Below are positions 9,846 to 18,040 of a stretch of 64,000 nucleotides of DNA, piece after piece. Below the pieces are notes generated by a model. It had not been told where the DNA came from and did no database searches. It worked only from the letters and a program-made list of their open reading frames with translations. The DNA is taken from contig NKIH01000006.1 in the NCBI GenBank assembly GCA_002255925.1, positions 282,379-346,378 of the forward strand. The letters are read 5' to 3'. This DNA comes from Burkholderiales bacterium PBB6 (GTDB taxonomy: Bacteria > Pseudomonadota > Gammaproteobacteria > Burkholderiales > Burkholderiaceae_C). Every line of letters begins with the position of its first letter. Within the stretch, counting starts at the first letter, position 1. The position numbers and the translations under genes were made by a program.

Positions 9846-11114
9846 ATGGCAGCCTGGGCATGGCGCGGCCGCAATGGCCGGGGCGAACTGGTCAGCGGCA
9901 CCTCGGAAGGGGCGACTGACAGCGCGGTGGCTGACCAGCTGCTGGCAGGCGGCGTCACGCCAGTGCAGATCACGGCGGTGGGCAACACCGCAATTGGTGC
10001 AGCCGGCTCAGCCGCCAACCCCAATGCGCAGACGGCAGCTTCGGTCTTGAACGCGCTGTTCGGCCCGCAGGTGACGGGCGAAGACACCCTGGTGCTGTCG
10101 CGCCAGCTCTACACGCTGCAGAAAGCCGGCGTGCCGCTGTTGCGCTCACTCGCCGGCCTGCAGGCCTCCACCGCCAAGGCACCGCTGATCGACCTGCTGG
10201 TGGATTTGCGCGCCAGCCTCGACCAGGGCCGCGAGTTGTCGGCCGGCCTGGCCCGCCATCCCAAGGTGTTCAGCGCGTTTTATGTGGCCATGGTGCAGGT
10301 GGGTGAGATGACCGGCCGCCTGACCGAGGTGTTCCTGCGCCTGTCGGAGCACCTGGAGTTTGAACTCGACGTGCGCGCCCGCATCAAGCAGGCGCTGCGC
10401 TACCCGACCATGGTGCTGATCGCCATCGTGGCGGCCATCACGGTCATCAACCTGTTTGTGCTGCCCACCTTCGCCACCGTGTTTGCCGGCTTCAAGGCCG
10501 AGCTGCCGCTGATGACCCGCGTGCTGCTGGCCTCCTCGCACTTCACGGTGACCTTCTGGCCGCTGTTGCTGGTCGGCGGCCTGGGGGCGGTGTTCGGCAC
10601 ACGCGCCTGGCTGGCCACACCGGGCGGGCGCTACACCTGGGACAAGCGCAAGCTGCGCATGCCGATCATCGGCCCGATCATCCTGAAAGCCACGCTGGCG
10701 CGCTTTGCCCGCAGCTTCGCGCTGGCCTCCAAGAGCGGCGTGCCCATCAGCCAGGCCATGACGGTGGTGGCACGCACGGTGGACAACGCCTGGATCGGCG
10801 CCCGCATCGAACAGATGCGTGACGGCGTGGAGCGCGGCGAAAGCATTTCGCGCTGCGCCCAGGCGGCTGGCGTGTTCACCCCGGTCGTGATGCAGATGAT
10901 CGCGGTGGGCGAAGAAACCGGCGAGCTCGACACCCTGCTGCTGGAAATCGCCGACATGTACGAGCGCGAGACCGACCACGCCATCAAGGGTTTGTCGTCG
11001 GCCATCGAGCCGGTGCTGCTGCTGGTCATCGGCGCCATCGTGCTGGTGCTGGCCCTGGGCGTGTTCATGCCGCTGTGGAACATGGGCCAGGCGGCCATGG
11101 GCAAGGCGGGTTGA
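9846..11114 (+). CDS. mshG: MSHA pilus inner-membrane platform protein (PilC/GspF family)
   Basis: A 422-aa polytopic platform protein coupling the ATPase to pilin polymerisation. It shows two T2SSF domains: LYTLQKAGVPLLRSLAGLQ, and ARFARSFALASKSGVPISQAMTVVA with the conserved GVPI turns and the VGEMTGRL / VGEETGELDTLL signatures. Three hydrophobic segments are visible (about residues 190-215, 235-260 and 385-412). The start ATG lies one base after the mshE stop codon, which implies translational coupling. Homology to GspF is equally good, but the surrounding pilin set places it in the MSHA system. Confidence 0.92.
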   Translation: MAAWAWRGRNGRGELVSGTSEGATDSAVADQLLAGGVTPVQITAVGNTAIGAAGSAANPNAQTAASVLNALFGPQVTGEDTLVLSRQLYTLQKAGVPLLRSLAGLQASTAKAPLIDLLVDLRASLDQGRELSAGLARHPKVFSAFYVAMVQVGEMTGRLTEVFLRLSEHLEFELDVRARIKQALRYPTMVLIAIVAAITVINLFVLPTFATVFAGFKAELPLMTRVLLASSHFTVTFWPLLLVGGLGAVFGTRAWLATPGGRYTWDKRKLRMPIIGPIILKATLARFARSFALASKSGVPISQAMTVVARTVDNAWIGARIEQMRDGVERGESISRCAQAAGVFTPVVMQMIAVGEETGELDTLLLEIADMYERETDHAIKGLSSAIEPVLLLVIGAIVLVLALGVFMPLWNMGQAAMGKAG

Positions 11115-11148
11115 CGGCGACGTGCGCGGGGGCATGCGCGGGCCGAAT

Positions 11149-11193
11149 GGCAGGAATTCACCGTTGTTGGTGATCAAACCCTCAATTCCTGCC
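11149..11193. promoter_or_regulatory. Nested inverted repeats in the leader of the major pilin gene
   Basis: GGCAGGAATT (11149-11158) is perfectly complementary to AATTCCTGCC (11184-11193). Between them TCACC (11158-11162) can pair with GGTGA (11169-11173). The two hairpins share base 11158 and partly compete. The element lies in the 180-base gap between mshG and the pilin gene and has no T-tract, so it may be a processing, stability or operator element. Confidence 0.5.
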
Positions 11194-11295
11194 GGCAAGC
11201 CGCCGATAACGACTTGTGACCCGTCTCTGGCGGGCCCGTCTGACCCCATTCCATTCCCGTGCGGCAGCGCCGCGACTTCCCTGAAAGGCACGATG

Positions 11296-11703
11296 ATGAA
11301 CGCCAAGTCTCTCCAGGCCCTGCGGCCGCAATCGGGTTTCACCTTGATCGAACTGGTCATGGTGATCGTGATCCTGGCCGTGCTGGCCGCGGTCGCCATT
11401 CCAAAATTCGTCGATCTGGGCGCGGACGCCAAGACCGCTGCGCTGGCTGGCGTGGCCGGCTCGCTGACCTCGGCGGCCTCGGTGAACTACGCTGCGCGCA
11501 AAGTGAACATCAACAACGGCGTGGTGGTGACCGACTGTGACCACGTGAAGAACGCGCTGCAAGGCGGCGTGCCCAACGGCTACAACATCACGCCCCGCAC
11601 CATCACGGCTGGTGAAATCACGGCCGCCACCGCGATCGCCTGCTCGGTGACGCAGACGTCCACGGGCGTTATCGCCACCTTCACCGCCGTCGGTATCAAC
11701 TGA
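11296..11703 (+). CDS. mshA: MSHA-type major pilin
   Basis: This 135-aa type IV prepilin has a short basic leader ending in G, then FTLIELVMVIVILAVLAAVA: the prepilin peptidase site with Glu5 and the hydrophobic alpha1 helix. Two cysteines in the globular part (TDCDH and AIACS) could form the D-loop disulfide typical of pilins. AAAGG lies seven bases before ATG 11296; a second ATG three bases earlier is also possible. Of the five prepilin-like genes here it is the best match to the major subunit, being first in the series and following a long structured leader. Confidence 0.88.
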   Translation: MNAKSLQALRPQSGFTLIELVMVIVILAVLAAVAIPKFVDLGADAKTAALAGVAGSLTSAASVNYAARKVNINNGVVVTDCDHVKNALQGGVPNGYNITPRTITAGEITAATAIACSVTQTSTGVIATFTAVGIN

Positions 11704-11715
11704 TGTGCGAGCCTG

Positions 11716-12180
11716 ATGCGCCAGCACCTTGCACCCCATCGCTCGAGCGGCTTCACGCTGATCGAGCTGGTGATGGTCATCGTGCTGGTCGGCATCCTGG
11801 CGCTGGTGGCGCTGCCCAAGATGATGGACACCCGCATCTGGCAGCTGCGTGCCTTTCATGACAATCTGCTGAGCCAGGCCCTGAGCGCCCGCCGCATGGC
11901 CTTGAGCCAGCGCCGGCCGGTCGTCTTGACAGTGACCCCCACGGGCACCAGCGTGGCCTATGCCTCTGGCACCGCCATCGCGAGCCTGAGCTGCCCGGCA
12001 TCGGTCAGCCCGTGCATCAGCGAATCCGCCACCCGCAGCGTGACCTTCAACACCGGCAACACCGGTGCGGCGCTCACCTCCACCGGCGGCGTGCTCGACG
12101 TCACCGTGAGTGACGGCAACGGCTTCAGCCGCGTGATGCGCATCGAGAACGACACCGGCCTGGCCCGGGTGATGCCATGA
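11716..12180 (+). CDS. mshC: Minor pilin, MshC/GspH-like
   Basis: A 154-aa prepilin-like protein: leader ending in SSG, then FTLIELVMVIVLVGILALVALP with Glu5. The following segment (AFHDNLLSQALSARRMALSQRRPVVLTV) is the GspH/FimT pattern of an amphipathic helix leading into a beta-rich domain. Two cysteines (SCPA, SPCIS) are present. It starts 12 bases after the mshA stop and ends in an ATGA overlap with the next pilin gene. It is probably a minor pilin of the priming complex at the tip. Confidence 0.82.
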   Translation: MRQHLAPHRSSGFTLIELVMVIVLVGILALVALPKMMDTRIWQLRAFHDNLLSQALSARRMALSQRRPVVLTVTPTGTSVAYASGTAIASLSCPASVSPCISESATRSVTFNTGNTGAALTSTGGVLDVTVSDGNGFSRVMRIENDTGLARVMP

Positions 12181-12749
12181 GCGCGCGCCGCCCTGCCCCA
12201 GCCGGCCGCCGCCAAGGCGGCGTCTCGCTGATCGAGCTGGTGATGTTCATCGTCGTGCTCAGCGTGGCGCTCACCGCCATCCTGCGCATCTTCATCCAGT
12301 CCACCGTGGCCAGTGCCGACCCGCAACTGCAGCGCCAGGCGCTGGCAATTGCGGAATCACTGATCGACGAAGTGCAGCTGATGCCCTTCACCTTCTGTGA
12401 CCCGGACGATGCCAACGTCGACAGCGCCAGCAGCAGCGCGGGCTGTGCGTCGCTGGCCGAAAGCATCGGGCCGGAGTCGGGCGAAGGCCGCTACGCCACA
12501 CCGCAATTCGACAACGTCAACGACTACAACGGTTTTGCCATGACCGGCATCACCGACCTGAGCAACAGCGCCGTGCCCGGCCTGAGCGGCTACAGCGCCA
12601 GCATCGCCGTGGCCAATGCCGCACTCGGCGGCCTGACGGCCGGCAGCGGCGACGTGCTGCGCATCACGGTCACCGTCACTGGCCCGGGCAATACCCGCGT
12701 GGTGCTGGACGGCTACCGCAGCCGCCATGCGCCCAACGCGGCGCTGTGA
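12177..12749 (+). CDS. mshD: Minor pilin, MshD-like
   Basis: A 190-aa prepilin-like protein with the cleavage region GGVSLIELVMFIVVLSVALTA (Glu5 present), then a segment reading LAIAESLIDEVQLMPF, the region that characterises MshD and GspI-like minor pilins. The start ATG overlaps the mshC stop (ATGA), implying coupled translation. The globular part has two cysteines (TFCDPDD and AGCASL). Assignment to MshD rests on gene order and this motif; exact subunit names of minor pilins are less certain than the family. Confidence 0.78.
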   Translation: MSARRPAPAGRRQGGVSLIELVMFIVVLSVALTAILRIFIQSTVASADPQLQRQALAIAESLIDEVQLMPFTFCDPDDANVDSASSSAGCASLAESIGPESGEGRYATPQFDNVNDYNGFAMTGITDLSNSAVPGLSGYSASIAVANAALGGLTAGSGDVLRITVTVTGPGNTRVVLDGYRSRHAPNAAL

Positions 12750-12758
12750 GGGCACGTC

Positions 12759-13634
12759 ATGCCGCACGCTGCCCATTCACCCCACCGCAACCGCGCCAGC
12801 CGGCAGCAGCCCCAGCACGGCTTCACGCTGATCGAGGCGGTGATGGTCATCGTGCTGTCCGGCATCGTGCTGGCCGTGGTGGGCAAGTTCATCGTGGCAC
12901 CGGTGCAGGCCTACATCGCGGTGTCGGCACGGGCCAATCTGGTTGACGCCGCCGATGGCGCCCTGCGCCGCATCGGCCGTGACCTGCACGGCGCGCTGCC
13001 CAACAGTGCCCGCGCCACGGCGGACGGCCTGTCGCTTGAACTCATTCCCACAACGGCCGCGGCGCGCTTTGCCACCGACGGCAGCGGCGCGCTGCAGTTC
13101 GGCACCAGCGACACCAGCTTCGACGTGGTCGGCCCGGGCCTGGCCTTGACCGCCGGCCAAGCGGTGGTGGTCTACAACCTGGGCACCGGCGTGACCGGCT
13201 CGGACGCCTACGCCGCCAACGGCACGGCCACCGAGCAGGCCTCGTCCAACCGGCGCAGCACCACCAATGCCGCGGGCACGGCCAGCACGGTAGGCTTGAG
13301 CTCACTCGCCGGCTTGCCGGTGGCGGGCCTGTCAGCGCCCTACCGCGTCTTCGCCGTGAACAGCCCGGTGACCTACCGCTGCGACCTGACGGCCGGCACC
13401 CTGGTGCGCTGGACGGGTTACGGCTTCGTCGCCAGCCAGCCCAGCCCGCCCTCGGGTGGCAGCAGCACCGTGCTGGCCAGCGGCGTGACCGCCTGCCGCT
13501 TCAGCGTCGACAACGCCGTGATCGCCAGCCGCGCCGGCCTGGCCCAGATGAGCCTGACGCTGGCCACCGCCACCGCCACGGCCACCGAATCGGTTTCCCT
13601 GCACCATGCCGTCCACATCGACAACCAGCCCTGA
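12759..13634 (+). CDS. mshO: Minor pilin, MshO-like
   Basis: A 291-aa prepilin-like protein. A 21-residue leader ends QHG, followed by FTLIEAVMVIVLSGIVLAVV. After the helix, DAADGALRRIGRDLHGALPNS is the GspJ/MshO-type region found in the largest minor pilin. The C-terminal part is rich in Ser, Thr, Ala and Gly, with two cysteines (YRCDL, ACRFS). It starts nine bases after mshD, and its end overlaps the start of the next gene by 29 bases. Confidence 0.8.
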   Translation: MPHAAHSPHRNRASRQQPQHGFTLIEAVMVIVLSGIVLAVVGKFIVAPVQAYIAVSARANLVDAADGALRRIGRDLHGALPNSARATADGLSLELIPTTAAARFATDGSGALQFGTSDTSFDVVGPGLALTAGQAVVVYNLGTGVTGSDAYAANGTATEQASSNRRSTTNAAGTASTVGLSSLAGLPVAGLSAPYRVFAVNSPVTYRCDLTAGTLVRWTGYGFVASQPSPPSGGSSTVLASGVTACRFSVDNAVIASRAGLAQMSLTLATATATATESVSLHHAVHIDNQP

Positions 13635-14124
13635 GCAGGCCCGTGCCTCGCGCGCAGCTCGCCCGGCAGCGGCGGGCGGTGGGCAAGGCATGCGCGGCTT
13701 CACCATGATGTCGCTGCTGTTCATCCTGGTCGTGCTGGCCGCCCTGGGCGCGGCGCTGGTGAGTGTCAGCAGCCGGCAGCAAGAGGGCATGGCGGTCGAC
13801 ATTGAAAATGCCCGCGCCGCCCAGGCCGCCCGCGCCGGCCTGGAATGGGCCGCCTGGCAGGTGCTGCGCAACCCCGCGCCACCGGCCGCCGCACCGGCCT
13901 GCTTCGGCACCACCTCGCTCACACCGGGCGGCAACCTGGGCAGCCTGGTGGTCACCGTGAGCTGCAGCCGCAGCACGGGCACCGACGGCGCCACGGCCCT
14001 GGTGTTCTACCAAGTCACGGCCACCGCCTGCAACGCGCCCAGCAGCGGCAGCTGCCCCAACACCGCCGCCGCGCCTTCGGCGGTGTATGTCGAGCGGCAA
14101 TTGAGCAGCACGCTGACCCGCTGA
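13606..14124 (+). CDS. mshP: Pilus biogenesis protein, MshP-like
   Basis: A 172-aa protein with an N-terminal hydrophobic helix after a Gly: GFTMMSLLFILVVLAALGAAL. It lacks Glu at mature position 5, as PilX/GspK/MshP-like members often do. The helix is followed by ENARAAQAARAGLEWAAWQV, the typical MshP/PilX segment. ATG 13606 overlaps mshO by 29 bases and gives a 30-residue leader; an alternative ATG at 13690 would give a two-residue leader and is less likely. Three cysteines lie in the globular part. Confidence 0.75.
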   Translation: MPSTSTTSPEQARASRAARPAAAGGGQGMRGFTMMSLLFILVVLAALGAALVSVSSRQQEGMAVDIENARAAQAARAGLEWAAWQVLRNPAPPAAAPACFGTTSLTPGGNLGSLVVTVSCSRSTGTDGATALVFYQVTATACNAPSSGSCPNTAAAPSAVYVERQLSSTLTR

Positions 14125-14189
14125 TCGACCGAGGCCACCCACGGTGGCGCAGCTCAAGGCCGGCATCGCGCGGTTGATTGCTCAGGTTG

Positions 14190-14231
14190 GAGGCCTGGTT
14201 TGAAGTCAGGCATGAGGCCGGGTTTGAGGCC
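14190..14231. repeat. Direct repeats upstream of the MshQ-like gene
   Basis: GAGGCCTGGTTTGA (14190-14203) and GAGGCCGGGTTTGA (14214-14227) are near-identical 14-mers starting 24 bases apart. A third GAGGCC follows at 14226-14231. They occupy the 174-base gap between mshP and mshQ and could be a regulator-binding array or simply local duplication. Confidence 0.4.
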
Positions 14232-14298
14232 ACTTTGGCGCTCTTTTCGTTGATTACTGCACAGGCTGCAGCCTCAAGAATCGACGCAGGAGAGCCTC

Positions 14299-17200
14299 AT
14301 GCTTTGCACGCGTCCGTTCCTGCCCGATCTGCCCCCCGAGCCCGCCCACAGGCCCGGCCGCGGCATGGCTGGCGCAGCAACGGCGAAACGCTGGCTGCAA
14401 ACCGCCCGAGGCCTGGCTGCAACGGCCCTGCTGGGCCTGGCCGGTACCGCCTGGGCGCAGTGCGGCACGCTGCCCGTGACCTACCCGATCACCGCAGGCA
14501 GCAGCGCCCTGAACCTGAGTGGCACCAATGTCGTCAACGGCAGCACGGTGAGTGGCACCACCGGCGCCAGCATCACCATGGCGGGCGTGCGCACCGCGGC
14601 CGTTCCAGCCTCGTTCCCGGACCTGCCCACACCGGTGAGCCCGATCTCGGTGAACAACCTGAGCATCGCCAACGGCACCACCTACACCTTCACGCCGGGC
14701 GACTACAACATCAACAACGCCACCATCGGCACCTCGGCGACGATCGTCATCCAGGCGGGGGCACGGCTGTTTCTCAAAGGCAACATCAGCGCGGGTGCCG
14801 GCCTGGTGATCAATTCGGCCGGCCCGACCGAGATGGGCAAGTTTTTCCTGACGCCCAATGCCAACCTCACGGTGGGCTCCAGCAGCAGCATCCGCGGGAT
14901 CATCTACAGCCCGGGCACGGGCAACAACGTCAGCATCGGTTCGGGCTCCATGCTCACCGGCGCCATCGTGGTCAATGGAGGCGTCACGCTGGGCGGCCTC
15001 ACCGTCACGCTGACCAGCGCCGACCAGACCGAACTGTCCAACGTCAGCACCTGTACCGACACCACCAAGCCCACGCTGGTGTCGGCCAGCCAGGTCTGCG
15101 GCAACCCGAAAAAGGCGACGCTGGTGTTTTCGGAAGAGCTCCGCAAGTCGCAGGCGCAAACCACCAGCAATTTCAGCATTCCCCTCAGCGTCATCACCAG
15201 CGCCGTGCTGGAGAACGACTACAAGACCGTCACCCTGACCACCAGCGCGGCCATGGCCAGCTCGACCGCGGTGACCGTCAGCAATCTGGCGGATCTGGTG
15301 GGCAACGTGATCAACCCGGCCAGCAGTGCCGCGCTGTCTGCGCCCACGATGTACAGCGGCATCTACGGCAGTTACTTTGCGCAGAACGGCAACATCGGTC
15401 CGACGTACGCCTTCTCCGGCACGCAGGCCAACCGCGTCGACAGCCAGATTTACTTCGGCTGGACGACCGGCGCGCCGGGCGTGGGCAGCACACCCGCGGA
15501 CGGTTTCTCGGTGCGCTGGACCGGGGTGATCAAGGCCACCACCACGGGCACCTACGCCTTCGCGACCAACTCCGATGACGGTGTGCGGCTGTACATCGAT
15601 GGCACCAAGGTCATCGACAACTGGACCCTGCACTCCCCCACGGTCGACGCCACCGCGAGCCGAATCAGCCTGACCGCCGGCAGCTATTACCCGGTCACGA
15701 TGGAGTTCTTCGAGAACGCCGGTGACGCCACGGCGATGCTGGCCTGGCAAGAGCCCGCCGTGACAGGCACCACCTACTACATCATCCCAGCCGCCCAGCT
15801 CTACAACTGCACCTCGTCCGCGAGTGCGCTCAGTGGCTTCACCATCACGCCCTCGGCCAGTACGGCCTCGACCTGCGGCACCCAGACCCTGACGGTGAAG
15901 GCGCTGGACGTCGACCTCACCAGTGCCTTTCTGGCCTACACCGGCACCATCACCCTGAACACCGGCACCGGCCGCGGCACCTGGGCCAAGGGCAGCGGGC
16001 CCGTGCCGGGCGGCACGCTGGTGAACAACGGCGACGGCACGGCCACCTACACCTTCGTGGCGGGCGATGCCGGCGTGGCCAGGTTCACGCTGGCGCACAG
16101 CCTGGCCCAGAACGTGACCGCCACCGTCACCAACGGCACCTACAGCGCCAGCGCCACGCCCATCCAGTACCGCGACAACGCCTTCGTGTTTGCTGAAGAC
16201 CTGAGCAACAAGGTCAGTGGCAGCGACGTGGCCGTGGCCGGCCGACCGCACGACATGACGCTGAGCCTGCTGAAGAAGGACCCCAGCACCGGCTCGTGCG
16301 GCGTGGCCACCGACTACAGCGGCAGCCGGGCCCTGAAGTTCTGGCGTACCGATGCCGGCGGCACGCACACGGCACCCACGGTGGTCTCACCGGCGCTGAC
16401 GATTCCTTCGGCCCAGCCGGGCGCCAACAACCTGACGCTCACCTTCACCAATGGCGTGGCCAGCTTCAACCTGGGCACCTCTGACCAGGGCCGGTATGCG
16501 TTGAACGTGCTCGACGATTCACTCACCGCCGCCGCCACGTCGGTCAGCGGCGCCAGCAACACACTCACCGTGCGGCCCTTCGTGGTGATGATCCAGGCCA
16601 TCAAGTACGGCAGCACGCTGAACCCGAACGGCGCTGCCGCCACCGATGGCGTGCTGGGCCCGGCCGGGGCGAACTTCGGGGCAACGGTTGCGGCCTACAC
16701 CTGGAACTCGGCGATGCTGACCAACGGCGCGGACACCAACAACACCGGCACGCCACTGGCCACCGCCACAGAAACCGCGATGAAGGCCGGCAACCGCGTC
16801 AACAGCTTTGCCAGCGCGGTGGTGCTCAGCCCGGTCGCAGCCTCTCAAACGCCGGCTGGCGGCACGATGGGCAGCCTGAACAACGGCACCATCGCCGGCA
16901 GCAGCTTCGCCAGCGGCGCGGCCAGTGTCAGCAACCTGCAATACACCGAGGTGGGCAGTTTTTCGCTCAACACCACGAGCGTGGTCAGCAACTTCCTGGG
17001 CAGCGGCCTGAGCCTGGATGCCGTGGTGACGAACAGCGCCGGCAGCCAGAACACCCGCGTGGGCCGCTTCGTGCCCGCCGGCTTCACCGTCAGCAACGCC
17101 AGCCTGGTGCACCGCAGCAGCGCTTCGTGCTCGCCCGCCTCCAGCTTCAGCTACCTGGGCGAGCCGTTCCAGCTCGGCTTCACCCTCACCGCCGTGAATG

Positions 17201-18039
17201 CGCTGGGCGCCACGACCACCAATTACACCGGCAGCTACGCCAAGCTCAGCCCTGCATCGGCAGCCACCTGGAACCTCGCTGGCATCGACGGCAGCACCAT
17301 GTTCAGCACCGCCACCAGCCCGGCACGGCTAACCCTGGGCAGCTCCACCGGCAGCTGGGCCAATGGCGTGGCCAGCAACATCACCCTGCTGGCCACGGCA
17401 CAGCGCGGCACCATCGTCGACGGGCCGTTCAGCGCGAACTTCGGCATTGCGCCGGTCGACAGCGACGGCGTGGGCATGCAGACCTTCGACCTCGACACCA
17501 CCTCGCCCGCCAACGGCAATGACCACACGCTGCTGAGCGCCGTGGTGCTGCGCCATGGCCGCCTGCGCCTGGCCAATGCCATCGGTGCGCAACAGCGCCC
17601 GCTGGGCATGGACCTGCGCGCCCAGTACTGGAATGGCAGCGCCTGGGCCGACAACACACTCGACAGCTGCACCCGCGTGCCGGCCACGGCGGTGAATTTC
17701 GGCAATCTGCGCAAGACCCTGACCGCCGCCGATACCGCCGTGAGCGGCAGCACCGTGAGCCTGATCGCCGGGGCCGGCAAGCTGGTGCTGGCCGCCCCGG
17801 GCGGCGGCCGCAGCGGCACGGTGGACGTGGCGCTGAGCCTGGGCGCCACGGCCACCGACAACTCCTGCCTGCAGACCTGGACACCTGCCGCCGGCGACGC
17901 CGCCACCGCAGGCGCCGGCCTGCCCTGGCTGCGCGGCGCCTGGTGCGGCAGCAGCCTCGACAAGGACCCCTCTGCCCGAGCCAGCTTCGGCCTGTTCAAG
18001 GGCAACGACAACCTCATCTACCAGCGCGAGAACTACTGA
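14299..18039 (+). CDS. mshQ: MshQ-like secreted protein with PA14 and DUF6701-type regions
   Basis: The 1246-aa exported protein has a signal peptide ending near TAWAQC (about residue 54). A repetitive beta-helix-like region follows (about 60-250), then an SbsA-like Ig-type domain (about 255-345; PTLVSASQVCGNPKKATLVFSE). A PA14 domain (about 350-497) contains TGTYAFATNSDDGVRLYIDG and MEFFENAGDATAMLAWQEP. The long C-terminal region ending in SLGATATDNSC-type segments matches MshQ/DUF6701. AGGAG precedes ATG 14299. As the largest member of the pilus locus it is a good candidate for a tip adhesin or surface-exposed pilus partner; PA14 domains commonly bind glycans. It stops two bases before mshI. 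Confidence 0.82.
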   Translation: MLCTRPFLPDLPPEPAHRPGRGMAGAATAKRWLQTARGLAATALLGLAGTAWAQCGTLPVTYPITAGSSALNLSGTNVVNGSTVSGTTGASITMAGVRTAAVPASFPDLPTPVSPISVNNLSIANGTTYTFTPGDYNINNATIGTSATIVIQAGARLFLKGNISAGAGLVINSAGPTEMGKFFLTPNANLTVGSSSSIRGIIYSPGTGNNVSIGSGSMLTGAIVVNGGVTLGGLTVTLTSADQTELSNVSTCTDTTKPTLVSASQVCGNPKKATLVFSEELRKSQAQTTSNFSIPLSVITSAVLENDYKTVTLTTSAAMASSTAVTVSNLADLVGNVINPASSAALSAPTMYSGIYGSYFAQNGNIGPTYAFSGTQANRVDSQIYFGWTTGAPGVGSTPADGFSVRWTGVIKATTTGTYAFATNSDDGVRLYIDGTKVIDNWTLHSPTVDATASRISLTAGSYYPVTMEFFENAGDATAMLAWQEPAVTGTTYYIIPAAQLYNCTSSASALSGFTITPSASTASTCGTQTLTVKALDVDLTSAFLAYTGTITLNTGTGRGTWAKGSGPVPGGTLVNNGDGTATYTFVAGDAGVARFTLAHSLAQNVTATVTNGTYSASATPIQYRDNAFVFAEDLSNKVSGSDVAVAGRPHDMTLSLLKKDPSTGSCGVATDYSGSRALKFWRTDAGGTHTAPTVVSPALTIPSAQPGANNLTLTFTNGVASFNLGTSDQGRYALNVLDDSLTAAATSVSGASNTLTVRPFVVMIQAIKYGSTLNPNGAAATDGVLGPAGANFGATVAAYTWNSAMLTNGADTNNTGTPLATATETAMKAGNRVNSFASAVVLSPVAASQTPAGGTMGSLNNGTIAGSSFASGAASVSNLQYTEVGSFSLNTTSVVSNFLGSGLSLDAVVTNSAGSQNTRVGRFVPAGFTVSNASLVHRSSASCSPASSFSYLGEPFQLGFTLTAVNALGATTTNYTGSYAKLSPASAATWNLAGIDGSTMFSTATSPARLTLGSSTGSWANGVASNITLLATAQRGTIVDGPFSANFGIAPVDSDGVGMQTFDLDTTSPANGNDHTLLSAVVLRHGRLRLANAIGAQQRPLGMDLRAQYWNGSAWADNTLDSCTRVPATAVNFGNLRKTLTAADTAVSGSTVSLIAGAGKLVLAAPGGGRSGTVDVALSLGATATDNSCLQTWTPAAGDAATAGAGLPWLRGAWCGSSLDKDPSARASFGLFKGNDNLIYQRENY

Positions 18040-18040
18040 C

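Noticed and set aside
11148..11163. Possible sigma54 promoter (TGGCAG-like) before mshA
   Set aside because: The second element does not match TTGCA, so the pattern is not convincing; the same bases are better explained by the inverted repeat.
14254..16368. 704-codon minus-strand frame opposite mshQ
   Set aside because: Shadow of the MshQ-like gene; Gly/Arg/His-rich and motif-free.
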